64,000 nt of DNA from Cyanophora paradoxa (lineage: Eukaryota > Glaucocystophyceae > Cyanophorales > Cyanophoraceae). Of this stretch, positions 14,637 through 23,658 are shown one piece after another. The DNA lies in contig QPMI01000127.1 in assembly GCA_004431415.1 (NCBI GenBank), positions 242,415 through 306,414 on the forward strand. Reading direction: 5' to 3'. Position 1 is the stretch's first letter. Each line of letters opens with the position of its first letter. Below the pieces are notes generated by a model, which saw only the letters and a list, made by a program, of their open reading frames with translations, was not told the origin of the DNA and did no database searches. A program made the position numbers and the translations under genes.

Positions 14637-17600
14637 ATGTCTGGGGATGCCGCCGTCTTCACGAGCGTCCGCGCCGAGTCCGTCGTGGCCGACCAGTTCG
14701 TCGGGTCCGGCGCCGCCCTGACGGGCGTGCTCAAGGTCGGGGGCGCCGCCGCCGACCTCGCCGGCCGCCCCCTCGAGGTCTCCTCCCTGGACGCGCGCTC
14801 CGTCGCCGCCTCCTCGTACTCCGGCGACGGCTCCGGCCTGCGCAACCTCGCGGCCGCGCTGAGGGGCGCGGAGCTCGACGTCGCCTCGGTCCGCGGCTGC
14901 GGCGCGAACCTCACGGGGGTCGTCACCCCCGCGAACCTCGGCATGCACCTCGCCGGCACCAACCTCGCGGTCGCCTCCCTGAGCGCCTCGGGCCCCGTCG
15001 CGGCCAAGGCCTTCTACGGCGACGGTTCCGGCCTGACCGGGGTCGTCACCGCGGCCGCGCTCGGCGGCCTCATCGAGGGCCAGGCCATTGCACCCGAGCT
15101 CGTCGAGGCGAGCGTCGTGCGCGCCGGCGAGGTCCACGTCTCCGGCGCGCTCACCGGCGACGGCTCGGCGCTCACCGGCGTCCTGAGGCCCCGGGACCTT
15201 GCCGACGGCTCGATGTCGGCGCATGTCGGCGAGCTCTCCGCGCGCAACGTGCGCGCGGAGCGGTTCGAGGGCGACGGCTCGCAACTGGGCGGCGTCGTGA
15301 CCCCCGCTTCGCTCCCCGCGACCCTCGCCGACCTCGACGCCGCCGTCCGCTCCCTGGACGCCGCCGGCGCCGTCCGGGCGGCGCGCTTCGAGGGCGACGG
15401 CTCGGCCCTCGCGGGGGTGCTGACGCGGGAGCGCGTCGAGGAGGGGCGCGCCCTCGCGGACGCCGCCGTCGCCGTCGGCCGCCTCAACGCCGCGGGGGCC
15501 GTTCAGGCGGACGTGTTCTACGGGAACGGCGCCTTCCTGGAGGGAGTCGTCACCCCCGTGTCGCTGCCGATGCACCTGGAGGACCGGGACGTCGCCGTCG
15601 CCTCCCTGAGCGCGCGCGCCGCCGTCGTGGCCGCCCAGTTCCACGGCGACGGCGGCGCCCTCTCCAACGTGCTCCACCCCGGGGGCGCCGCCGCCGACCT
15701 GGCGGGTTCGACATTGTCCTGCGCATCCCTTGCGGCCGATCGCGTCGTGGCCGGCTCCCTCGCCGGCGACGGCGCCGCCATCACGGGGGTCGTCCACCCC
15801 TCGGAGGTCACCGCGATCCTGGCGGAGACCCCGGGGCCCCTCTTCCTGCCTTCCGTCCAGTGCCCGACCCTCGACGTCCATGAGGTCGAGGCGGGGTGCG
15901 TGAAGGCCGGGTTCGTCCGGGCCACCCTCGCCGGTGACGGCGCCGGGATCGACAACGTGCTCCACCCTGGCGACGCGGTCTTCGAAGTCGAGCGCACGGA
16001 GGAGCTGCTCGTGAAATCCCTCCGATCCGCCGGCTCCGTATCCGCCGCCCGCTTCTTCGGCGACGGCTCCTGCCTCGACGGCGTCGTGTCGCCCGGCGCC
16101 CTCCCCGAGCTCGTCGACAGCGGCGCCCTCGCGGGCTGCCACCTCAGGGTCGCCTCCGTCTCGGGCGACGGCTCGGGGCTGGCGAACGTCGCCAAGCCGG
16201 CGGACATCGAGCGCGCCCTCGCCTCCGGCGCCGTCGCCGCCTCCTTCGCGGACGCGAGCGTCGTGGGCGACGTGCGCGTCGGGGGAAGCCTGCAGGCCCA
16301 CGGCAGGGTGTGCGCCTCCGTCTTCGAGGGGGACGGCTCCCATCTCGCCGGCGTCCTGAGGCCCGGCGACGCCGCCGCCGACATCGAGGCCCGCAGCGTC
16401 TCCCTGGCCGGCCTCTTCGTGGCGGGCGACGCGGCCGTCTCCGGGACCCTCCGCGCCGATGGGACCGCCCTCTCCAACGTGCTCCACCCGGGCGACGCCG
16501 TCTCCGAGGTCGCCCACGCCCCCGTCGTCGAGGTCCAATCCCTCCGCTGCGCGGGTCGCCTAGAGTCCGCTGCCTTCGCGGGAGACGGCTCCGGTCTCTC
16601 GGGCGTCCTCCGCCCCGGCGACGCCCTCGCCGAGGTCGCCTCCGCCCCCTCTGTCGCTGCGCGCTCCCTCGAGGTCGAGGGCGCCGTCGTGGCCGGCCGC
16701 TTCATCGGCGACGGGAGCGCCCTCGCCAACGTGCTCCACCCCGACGAGCTCCTCGCCGGGCTGCGCCACGCAGACGTGTGCGCCGCGACGCTTGCCGTCG
16801 ACGGCGTCGCGCGCGCCGCCCGCTTCCAGGGCGACGGCTCGGGCCTCGGCGGCGTCATGCGCCCCGTCGACCTCCTCCCGGCGCTCGCCTCGTCCGACGT
16901 GCTGTGCCGCTCCCTCACCTCGAAGGGCGCCATCTCGGCCCCCTCGTTCCTCGGCGACGGGTCCACCCTCCGCGGCGTCCTTCCCTCGGAGCAGCTCCTC
17001 CCGACCCTCGCGGAATCCGACATCCTGTGCCGGTCGCTGACCTCCCGCACCGTCCTCAACGCCAACTCCTTCCGGGGCGACGGCAGCGGCCTCGGCGGCG
17101 TCACCACCCCGCGCACCATCGAGGCCGACCTCGCGGGCCGCGCCCCCCGCGGCCTCGCGGCGCTCTCCGTCGACGGGCCCGTGACGGCCTCCGCGTTCCG
17201 AGGCGACGGCTCCGACCTCACCGGCGTCGCAAAGCCCGCCGAGGTCGTCGGCCTCCTCGCAGGCCAGGAGGTCTCGTGCACCCGCGTCAACTGTAACACG
17301 GTCTCGGCCAACGAGTTCATTGGGGACGGCTCCAGGCTCTCCGGCGTCGTCTCGGCCAACTCCCTCCTCCCGCAGCTCGCGGGCCGGGACGTGACCGTCG
17401 CCTCCCTCGAGGCCCAGGGCGCCGTCCGCGCCGCGTACTTCGTCGGGTCCGGGGCGCGCCTCGCCGGCGTCGTCACGTCCACGGGGCTCCTCCCCGCGCT
17501 CGCGGCCTCCACCGTCGACGTCGAGGCCCTCAGCGCCCGCGGCGAGATCCGCGCCGCCTCCTTCGTGGGCGACGGCAGCCGCCTCGAGGGCGTGCGCTCC

Positions 17601-19193
17601 ACGGCCGATCTCGCGGACCTCGCCAACCGCGACGTCACCGTCACCTCCCTGACCTCGCGCGGCATCGTGGCCGCCCCGGCCTTCGTCGGGTCCGGCGCCT
17701 CCCTCAAGGACGTCGCCGCTGCGCTCAAGGGCACGGACCTGGGCGTCCGTGAGGTGACCGCCACGGGCCTCGTCTCCGCCGCCGGCTTCGTGGGCGACGG
17801 CTCCCTGCTCACCAACGTCCACGCCTACCTCCACACCGGCGACCTCGTCGACCGCGACGTTCAGGTCCAGGCCCTCGAGGCCACCCGCGAGATCAACGCC
17901 CCCGTCGTGGCCGCCGGGCGATTCGTCGGCGACGGCGGCTCCCTCGAGAACGTCGTCACCCCTTCGAACCTCGCCGAAAGCGTGGCGGGTAGCCGCCTCG
18001 CCCCGGCGACGGTCGACGCCGAGGTCGTCCGCGCCATCCGCTTCGAGGGGGACGGCTCGGCCCTGTCGGGTATTCTCACGCCCCTCACCCTCGCCCCCTC
18101 GATCGCCGCCCTGCCCGCCGTCAAGGTCCAGGGCGAGCTCGAGGCCGCGCGCTTCCGCGGCGATGGCAGCGGCCTCGCGGGCGTCCTCAAGCCCACCGAG
18201 CTGCTTCCCTCCCTCGTCGGCAAGTACGTCGCGTGCGACAGCATCGCCGCCGACGGCACCGTCGCCGCCTCGAGGTTCGTCGGCAACGGATCGGCCCTCA
18301 CCGGCGTCCTCCGCCGCGGCGACGCCCTCGCCGAGGTCCAGGGCGCCGCCCTCGCGCCGGCCTCCGTCTCGTGCACCGGGCCCGTCGCGGCGGCCTCGTT
18401 CCAGGGCGACGGGCGCGAGCTGGCCGGCGTGCTCAAGCCGGGCGACGCCGCCTCCGACCTCGCCAGCCGCCCCATCCGCCCCTCGGCGGTCGAGTGCGAG
18501 GGCGCGATCCGCGCCGGCGCCGGGTTCTTCGGCAACGGCGCCGGCCTCTCCAATGTGGAGGGCGCCCTCGCCGGCAGGCCGATCCTCCCCTCCTCCGTCG
18601 ACTGCGAGGGGGTCGTGCGCGCCAAGGCCTTCGAGGGCGACGGGTCCCGCCTCACGGGCATCTGTGCCCCGGAGACGCTGGCGACCGCGATCGCCGGCAG
18701 GGACGTCTCCCTCGGTTCCGTGCGCGCAACCGAGGTGTCCGTCGCGGGCAGGGTCTCCGGCGACGGATCCGGCCTCACCGGAGTCACCCGACCCGACACC
18801 CTCGCCGCCGACCTCGCGACCCTCGAGCACGCCGAGGTCCGCTCCGTCAAGGTCTCGGGCATGCTTGCGGTCGGTGCCTCCGCGCGCGTGCAGCAGGGCT
18901 GGTACTCCGTCGCGCCATCCCTCGACTCGGCGCCCTGCTTCTCGCTCCAGGGGTGCGGCAGCGGCTGGGTCACCGTCGAGGTCGGGTGCGGCTGGCGCGG
19001 CATGTGGGCCGTCCTCACGGGCCCCGGCGGCGCCCTCGCCGCCCAGCCCATCTGCCTCCTGCCTGGCGGCCCCGAGATCCGGTACGCTTGGACATCCCCC
19101 TCCACCCCTGGCGCGGAGTTCCACGCCATGTGCCCCGCCGGCACCCCTACCCCGCTCGCCGTCACGTACATCGGAACGCACAGGCTTGTTTAG
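14637..19193 (+). CDS. Giant repetitive fibre-like protein
   Basis: 1,518 residues. Nearly all of it is a degenerate repeat of about 40-47 residues: a core of the type F-x-GDGS-x-L-x-GV, a variable segment (P-x-x-x-x-x-LA), and a beta-strand spacer (VxSLxAxGxVxAxxF). Several dozen copies are present, with variants such as GSGA and GNGA. The same motif is common in phage and large-virus fibre proteins, where it forms elongated, probably trimeric beta structures. The last about 95 residues differ: Cys/Trp/Gly-rich and compact, a likely tip or receptor-binding domain. Smaller relatives lie at 6436 and 8608. The gene is intact despite its length and is extremely GC-rich at third positions. Confidence 0.8.
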   Translation: MSGDAAVFTSVRAESVVADQFVGSGAALTGVLKVGGAAADLAGRPLEVSSLDARSVAASSYSGDGSGLRNLAAALRGAELDVASVRGCGANLTGVVTPANLGMHLAGTNLAVASLSASGPVAAKAFYGDGSGLTGVVTAAALGGLIEGQAIAPELVEASVVRAGEVHVSGALTGDGSALTGVLRPRDLADGSMSAHVGELSARNVRAERFEGDGSQLGGVVTPASLPATLADLDAAVRSLDAAGAVRAARFEGDGSALAGVLTRERVEEGRALADAAVAVGRLNAAGAVQADVFYGNGAFLEGVVTPVSLPMHLEDRDVAVASLSARAAVVAAQFHGDGGALSNVLHPGGAAADLAGSTLSCASLAADRVVAGSLAGDGAAITGVVHPSEVTAILAETPGPLFLPSVQCPTLDVHEVEAGCVKAGFVRATLAGDGAGIDNVLHPGDAVFEVERTEELLVKSLRSAGSVSAARFFGDGSCLDGVVSPGALPELVDSGALAGCHLRVASVSGDGSGLANVAKPADIERALASGAVAASFADASVVGDVRVGGSLQAHGRVCASVFEGDGSHLAGVLRPGDAAADIEARSVSLAGLFVAGDAAVSGTLRADGTALSNVLHPGDAVSEVAHAPVVEVQSLRCAGRLESAAFAGDGSGLSGVLRPGDALAEVASAPSVAARSLEVEGAVVAGRFIGDGSALANVLHPDELLAGLRHADVCAATLAVDGVARAARFQGDGSGLGGVMRPVDLLPALASSDVLCRSLTSKGAISAPSFLGDGSTLRGVLPSEQLLPTLAESDILCRSLTSRTVLNANSFRGDGSGLGGVTTPRTIEADLAGRAPRGLAALSVDGPVTASAFRGDGSDLTGVAKPAEVVGLLAGQEVSCTRVNCNTVSANEFIGDGSRLSGVVSANSLLPQLAGRDVTVASLEAQGAVRAAYFVGSGARLAGVVTSTGLLPALAASTVDVEALSARGEIRAASFVGDGSRLEGVRSTADLADLANRDVTVTSLTSRGIVAAPAFVGSGASLKDVAAALKGTDLGVREVTATGLVSAAGFVGDGSLLTNVHAYLHTGDLVDRDVQVQALEATREINAPVVAAGRFVGDGGSLENVVTPSNLAESVAGSRLAPATVDAEVVRAIRFEGDGSALSGILTPLTLAPSIAALPAVKVQGELEAARFRGDGSGLAGVLKPTELLPSLVGKYVACDSIAADGTVAASRFVGNGSALTGVLRRGDALAEVQGAALAPASVSCTGPVAAASFQGDGRELAGVLKPGDAASDLASRPIRPSAVECEGAIRAGAGFFGNGAGLSNVEGALAGRPILPSSVDCEGVVRAKAFEGDGSRLTGICAPETLATAIAGRDVSLGSVRATEVSVAGRVSGDGSGLTGVTRPDTLAADLATLEHAEVRSVKVSGMLAVGASARVQQGWYSVAPSLDSAPCFSLQGCGSGWVTVEVGCGWRGMWAVLTGPGGALAAQPICLLPGGPEIRYAWTSPSTPGAEFHAMCPAGTPTPLAVTYIGTHRLV

Positions 19194-19895
19194 TTATTTG
19201 TCATTACAACACCCCACCCGCATGCAACAGAACGCTAACTCCGTCCGGGATTCGGGCCTCGGAACTCTCCTCCGCTTCGCGACCTCCGAGTAGGGGCGCC
19301 GAGGCACCACAGCCTCCTCCTCTCCGTGTGCCCTGAGCGCCTCCTGCAGCCCGTCCTCCAGCCTCGCCAAGGCCAGCGGCCCCTCGTCGGGCGTCGCCTG
19401 TCGCATCTCCCTGATGGCCTCCTCGACGGTCCAGAGGGTGTAACGCTGGTGTGCCGCCTGCAGTTCCTCCGCCGCGACCAGCTGCCTCTTGAGCCCCCGG
19501 GGCGACTCTATATCCGTCCGCGGGCACCGGCTGAGGAACGCCGACTTTTCCCCTGCCGTCATCGGGGGCCGCCCCTGTGCCTCCAGGGCTTCCATTCGGC
19601 GATTAAGGGACTCCGCCGCGTCGCCCCCGGTGCCGATGGTCACGAAGAACCCCCGCTTTGCCGCGTCCAGCCGGATGTCCGCGAGAAGCCGCTGGTTGTG
19701 GAGCCGCTGCGCCCCCGCTTGGGCCCGTGCGACCAGGTAGTCCCGCTCCTGATCGAGAAGCATCATCCAGCGCTCGCCTCGCGCCGGGTCTAGTATAGCC
19801 TTTGTGTTCTGGTTCAAGGTTGCGACGAAGTCCGCCGGGAGCTCCTCGAGTGGTGGGATGCGCTTCGGTTGCGCGACGGAGTCGTGGGGGGACAT
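19194..19895 (-). CDS. Helical protein of unknown function
   Basis: 233 residues from the ATG at 19895, chosen over 19973 because a CACTTTTTCGGC element lies just upstream of 19895. Mostly helical with several heptad stretches (residues 35-80 and 130-200), a Lys/Arg cluster near the end, and a Cys-containing tail (CCMRVGCCNDK). Its stop directly abuts the stop of the long fibre gene. No family is recognised. Confidence 0.6.
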   Translation of the reverse strand: MSPHDSVAQPKRIPPLEELPADFVATLNQNTKAILDPARGERWMMLLDQERDYLVARAQAGAQRLHNQRLLADIRLDAAKRGFFVTIGTGGDAAESLNRRMEALEAQGRPPMTAGEKSAFLSRCPRTDIESPRGLKRQLVAAEELQAAHQRYTLWTVEEAIREMRQATPDEGPLALARLEDGLQEALRAHGEEEAVVPRRPYSEVAKRRRVPRPESRTELAFCCMRVGCCNDK

Positions 19896-19959
19896 GACGG
19901 GATGCCGAAAAAGTGGGCGGAATGTAGAGGCGGCCGGGGCGAGGGGAAAGGTACGCACA

Positions 19960-20065
19960 TGTTTGCGAATCACCCCCCCTCACCCATCCGGGTGTGATTC
20001 GGAATTCAATTTCCATCAGGCCCCTCAACCACCCCTGCCCCCTGCCCCCGGGGTGATTCGACATC
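19960..20065. repeat. Intergenic AATCACCCC / GGGTGATT repeats
   Basis: The gap between 19895 and 20112 contains AATCACCCC, GGGTGTGATT, CAACCACCCC and GGGGTGATT in alternating orientation. The same words appear at about 1395-1440 and, in the best-formed array, at 23390-23600. They could be regulatory or recombinational. Confidence 0.5.
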
Positions 20066-20111
20066 CTTGCCTACACCGAAATCGGCCCGTCTTCTCTCAG
20101 AACGATCCCGA

Positions 20112-20531
20112 ATGGCCCGCTGCGACGAGCCCCTGTCCGCGAGCTTCGCCAGGTGCAGCCTCGAGTCGCCAACCCGACCGCCCTTCCGGTATCGGTTCGT
20201 CGAAGTCGACCCCGACGAGGACGCGGTCGACCCGACCGTCGCGCACTCCACGCCGGTGCTCAAGTACACCAGGTACGAGGGGGAAATCAAGAAGGAGCCC
20301 CTGTCGCTCATCGATCACTACAACGGCGCCACGCTTCTCTCCAGTCTCTCCCCCGAGCACCGGGTCGGGTCGACCTACCAGAAGGTCACGTTCCACGACA
20401 ATGTGCTCGAGCTGTTCGACGGCGGCAAGTCTGTAGGCAAGTTCCGAGTAGACAGGAGCTGCATCCAGCGGATCCTCTGCAACATGCGCTTCTATATAAC
20501 GGGATTCAGCTGCACCCCCCTCTCCGATTAG
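20112..20531 (+). CDS. Small beta-rich protein of unknown function
   Basis: 139 residues from the ATG at 20112. The sequence alternates short strands (YRFVEVDP, LKYTRYEGEIKKEPLSLIDH, KVTFHDNVLELFDGG) and has three Cys in the last 30 residues. No family is recognised. The ATG at 20067 in the same frame would start inside the repeat region and is less likely. Confidence 0.55.
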   Translation: MARCDEPLSASFARCSLESPTRPPFRYRFVEVDPDEDAVDPTVAHSTPVLKYTRYEGEIKKEPLSLIDHYNGATLLSSLSPEHRVGSTYQKVTFHDNVLELFDGGKSVGKFRVDRSCIQRILCNMRFYITGFSCTPLSD

Positions 20532-20616
20532 CTAGCGACCTTCAAGAATACAATTGTGCAATTCACTGCCACGGGTCGCGGGGGTAAAGAAATCCGTGCA
20601 ATCAGGAACAGCATTC

Positions 20617-21027
20617 ATGGGGCGTGGTGGCCGGCACCCCGCCTCCTTTATGGTCCTCTCCAACTCGGCCCTGCTCCTCGCAGCCGGCGAGGCAGCGCGC
20701 CGGGGCTGGCGCCCCCACGCGACCGTCTACGGGCTCTCGGCGCTCGCAAGCACATGGTACCACCTCGACGGCGAGCGCGGCCCCTCCGCCCCCCTTGATC
20801 GCGCCCTCGCCCTGCTCGTACTCGCATGCAACGTGCACGCACTCGCGTCCTCCTGCCGCGCGGGGTGCATCCGATCGCCGTACGCGATGGGCGCACTGGC
20901 CCTCGCCGCCGTGAGCGGGCTCGTGTACTCGGCGGCCTGCAGCGATCGCGAGGCATACGAGCGCGCCCACCCCTGGTGGCATCTCGCTGCGGGCATCGGG
21001 ACGTGGCTCGTGTTCCGGGGCATGTAG
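20617..21027 (+). CDS. Multi-pass membrane protein resembling CREST hydrolases
   Basis: 136 residues with four to five hydrophobic helices. Conserved-looking polar residues sit where CREST-superfamily enzymes (alkaline ceramidase, PAQR, Per1, TMEM8-like) keep them: Ser in the first helix (MVLSNSALLLAAGE), STWYHLDGE after the second helix, LDRA before the next, and HPWWHLAAG in the last helix. The family uses a Ser, an Asp and three His to bind zinc and hydrolyse lipid amides. If right, the virus would carry a small lipid hydrolase acting on host membranes. The family call is inference; the protein is shorter than usual family members. Confidence 0.45.
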   Translation: MGRGGRHPASFMVLSNSALLLAAGEAARRGWRPHATVYGLSALASTWYHLDGERGPSAPLDRALALLVLACNVHALASSCRAGCIRSPYAMGALALAAVSGLVYSAACSDREAYERAHPWWHLAAGIGTWLVFRGM

Positions 21028-21029
21028 GG

Positions 21030-21584
21030 TCACGCAGAACCGGGGGGGGGCACGATCGTCAGGACCATCTCGAATCCGACGGCGTACACGAAGTTCTCGT
21101 TGCCGTTCGAATCCTTGTCGAGGGGCTCGGGGTGCAGGTTCTCGTGGGACGGGTGGAGGAGTGGCGACTTGAACGTGGCCGTGGCGTCGTCGTACGTCTC
21201 CAGGGAGATCGTGACGGTTTTCAACGTGCCGGTGTTCAGGAGGCCGATGAACCCCGCCGGGAATGTGTTCCTCACCACCGTCCTGTTGGTCTGGAAGTCG
21301 CCCAGCGAGACCACGAACTTGTTCCGCATCGAGCGGAGGGGGCTGGCCGCGGTCGTCGACACGACGTCGATGCCGCAGATGACGCTCCCAAGGCTGTACC
21401 GGGTGCCCTGGATCATGAGCTCGGCGAGGTACACCGAGCTCCCTTTCGGCAGAGCCACGCCGGGCCCGTCGAGGGTGCAGTCGAAGAAGGTCGGCAGGGG
21501 CTCGCTCGAGGGGTGGGTGGCGGGCACGTGCCCCCGCAGGTGCAGCGTAAACGGCACGGTGCACGGCGAGCCGCTGGATGACAT
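21030..21584 (-). CDS. Beta-rich, possible small jelly-roll protein
   Basis: 184 residues, dominated by short alternating strands without long helices. The last strands read NFVYAVGFEMVLTIV, close to LLVYAVGFNVM at the end of the major capsid protein encoded at 27135-28401. A minor capsid or penton protein with a single jelly roll is possible, but rests only on this short match and the beta-rich profile. Confidence 0.5.
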   Translation of the reverse strand: MSSSGSPCTVPFTLHLRGHVPATHPSSEPLPTFFDCTLDGPGVALPKGSSVYLAELMIQGTRYSLGSVICGIDVVSTTAASPLRSMRNKFVVSLGDFQTNRTVVRNTFPAGFIGLLNTGTLKTVTISLETYDDATATFKSPLLHPSHENLHPEPLDKDSNGNENFVYAVGFEMVLTIVPPPGSA

Positions 21585-21621
21585 CCCGGGTATTCACTAA
21601 CACCTGCACACAAAATCGGAT

Positions 21622-22230
21622 TCACGCCGACGGCGCCATGAGGGACTTGATGCGCGCGAGCTTGTCCTCTGCGCTCCCGGAACGCACGAGGGCGTCGAGG
21701 ATGCGACCGCGGAGCGTGATCGGCTGGGGCTCGCCGGCACCCTCGGAGCGGCGCACGACCACATCCGTCTTCCGGGCCATAAGCGCCCGGGCCGGCTCGA
21801 CCTCGGCGACGGAGACGTCCACGAAGCGGCCCTCGTCCCCGGGCGCCCTCGTCCGAAGCCGCAGACCCACCTCGAGGGGCAGGCCCCGCAGCTCGTCTGC
21901 GATCGCGTCCTCGAGCTCGGGGTCGGCGACGGCGAACGCGCCGTCGTGGAGCACGAGCTGGCAGCGGACGGCCTCCGGGGGCCGCGGGATGTCCACGACC
22001 GCCACCTCGTGGTCGGCCGGGGCGGAGAGAACGGAGCGGACGCGGAGGGGCAGCGAGATGCACCCCTGACCGACCGAGGGGTGGGTGGCCACCGCGAAGG
22101 GCAGCCCCTTGATCTGCACGTAGGGTGCGATCCGCGCCCCCTCGTGGACGGCGACCTCGTTCCGGTGCCTCAGCTCCGGCAGCGGGCTGGCGACCCGCAG
22201 GAAGCGGGTGTGTGCGTGCGCCGCGTCCAT
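21622..22230 (-). CDS. Unknown beta-rich protein
   Basis: 202 residues from the ATG at 22230. Segments such as IAPYVQIKGLPFAVATHPSV and HEVAVVDIPRPPEAVRCQLV suggest a beta-barrel-like N-terminal half, followed by a more helical, Arg-rich end. The ATG at 22230 was chosen because the upstream open frame overlaps the next gene. No family is recognised. Confidence 0.55.
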   Translation of the reverse strand: MDAAHAHTRFLRVASPLPELRHRNEVAVHEGARIAPYVQIKGLPFAVATHPSVGQGCISLPLRVRSVLSAPADHEVAVVDIPRPPEAVRCQLVLHDGAFAVADPELEDAIADELRGLPLEVGLRLRTRAPGDEGRFVDVSVAEVEPARALMARKTDVVVRRSEGAGEPQPITLRGRILDALVRSGSAEDKLARIKSLMAPSA

Positions 22231-22250
22231 CGCACGTGGGCGCAGATGAT

Positions 22251-22871
22251 TTAGGCGGGGTGCGAAACGTACCGTAGCGCGCGCGGCGGCACCGGGTCGC
22301 CCCTCGGCGGCACGAAGCGCGGGCACGGCGGGCGGGTCTTCGGGGCGCGCCGGCGGCCGATCTCGCGCCCCCGCGGCCCGAGGTACGCCCACGCCCTGTG
22401 CCCCCGCAGCCGCCCCAGCCGCTCGCGCGCGACAAACCGCCGCGCGGCGGCCTGGAGCGCGCCCGCGGCAAGACCCCTCACGACATCGGAGGCCGGCGTC
22501 TCGAGCACGTCGCGCATCGGAACGGGCGTCCAATGCCCCGACTCGTACCCCGGGCGTGCCTCGTACCCCTCGTGGAGCTCGGGGCTCCAGGGCACCGACA
22601 CCAGCAGCGTGCCCCCGATGAAGAAGGGGACCGGCGCGCTCCCCAGCGCGGCGTACAAAACCGCCCTGCCCCGCGGGTAAAATCGCGTCACGGTCGACCG
22701 CACGTACTCGTCGTACTCGGAGAACGCCCACCGGTGCACCACGATGTCCTTGTGGTCGTTGACGCGCAGCGCGACCGTCACAACCGTCGCCGTCGCCCGC
22801 TCCACCGCATCCCTCCGGCGTCTCAGCGCCCCCTCTAGCCACTCGTATCCCCCCCCTCCCGGCATATGCAC
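22251..22871 (-). CDS. Unknown protein
   Basis: 206 residues from 22871 (or from the ATG at 22865). The N-terminal half is mixed alpha/beta (ATVVTVALRVNDHKDIVVHR, then PVPFFIGGTLLVSVPWSP). The C-terminal 60 residues are Arg/Pro-rich and basic (GREIGRRRAPKTRP), perhaps nucleic-acid-binding. It lies head-to-tail with the gene at 21622, about 20 nt apart. Confidence 0.55.
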   Translation of the reverse strand: MHMPGGGGYEWLEGALRRRRDAVERATATVVTVALRVNDHKDIVVHRWAFSEYDEYVRSTVTRFYPRGRAVLYAALGSAPVPFFIGGTLLVSVPWSPELHEGYEARPGYESGHWTPVPMRDVLETPASDVVRGLAAGALQAAARRFVARERLGRLRGHRAWAYLGPRGREIGRRRAPKTRPPCPRFVPPRGDPVPPRALRYVSHPA

Positions 22872-22910
22872 AGGCGCGCCAAACTTAATGGGGTTTCATT
22901 GAACACAGGG

Positions 22911-23312
22911 CTACAGGATCTGTCGGCGCCTCCCGCGCCCCATCGCCTGGACGGCCTGTATGTCGCGCTCGATCCGCTCGCTGATGCTGCCGCAGTGTCG
23001 ATCGAACTGCTGCTGCATCCTCCTCAGCTCCTCCAGAACGAACCTCCTGAAGTCGACGGGCGCGGGGGAGGGCGGAGCAGCAGCCGCAGGGGGCGGGGCG
23101 GCGGCCACCGGGGGCTCCGCCGGCGCGGGCGGCCTCCACGCGGAGTACTGCTCCAGGATTTCCTCCACCTCCTTCGGGCGGATGTACTTGCGGCTGGGGA
23201 GCCCCATCTTGGCCGCACATACCCTGGCGAGGCGCATGCGGCGGTACTCGTTCCGCCGCTTCCGGGCCTTGTCGGTTCCGGTCGCAACGGCGAATGGGGT
23301 TAGCGACTGCAT
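22911..23312 (-). CDS. Basic N-terminus, Pro/Ala linker, coiled coil protein
   Basis: 133 residues from the ATG at 23312. A basic segment (residues 14-33, KARKRRNEYRRMRLARVCAA) is followed by a Pro/Ala linker and a C-terminal coiled coil (about 88-125). The basic part looks like a DNA-contacting region and the coiled coil could dimerise, but no family is recognised. Confidence 0.55.
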   Translation of the reverse strand: MQSLTPFAVATGTDKARKRRNEYRRMRLARVCAAKMGLPSRKYIRPKEVEEILEQYSAWRPPAPAEPPVAAAPPPAAAAPPSPAPVDFRRFVLEELRRMQQQFDRHCGSISERIERDIQAVQAMGRGRRRQIL

Positions 23313-23389
23313 TGGTCAAAGGTTTGGTGTGGCGTGCCCGCCGGCTGCCCGCGGTAGTCGTTGCCACGCTAACCGCCCACTGCCCAACA

Positions 23390-23600
23390 TCCGGGGTGAT
23401 TTGTTGAGAATCACATATTCGACTCACGTGTCTGTAATCACCCCACCCATGCCACTGAGGTGATTCGAACCAATGCCACACCGATTGAGACACGTGGCTG
23501 CAATCGCCCCACCCACGGTGCGGGGGTGATTCCCGCACGAGACACGTGACTGCAATCACCCCCGTCCCACGGGGCGGGGGTGATTCCCGCAATCACCAGA
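23390..23600. repeat. Tandem GGGGTGATT ... CACGTG ... AATCACCCC units
   Basis: Between the genes at 22911-23312 and 23659-24171 are three to four units of about 55-65 bases. Each begins GGGTGATT, has CACGTG (or CACGTGT) in the middle with TGAGACACGTG-like flanks, and ends AATCACCCC or AATCGCCCC, so each unit is an inverted repeat. The units are imperfect copies of one another. Shorter forms occur in other viral intergenic gaps. Confidence 0.65.
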
Positions 23601-23658
23601 TACTTTGAGGCGCAGAAGCCGGCACTGCTCTATCACGGCGCATTCTTCGACGCAAGCC

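Noticed and set aside
14577..16538. Long minus-strand frames (650-870 codons) opposite the fibre gene
   Set aside because: Their Gly/Val/Asp/Glu/Ala-rich or Ser/Pro/Thr/Arg-rich composition is the antisense of GDGS repeats; the regular repeat with a distinct end domain is on the plus strand.
23393..23600. CRISPR array
   Set aside because: Units are imperfect inverted repeats without constant repeats and variable spacers, and no cas genes are present.
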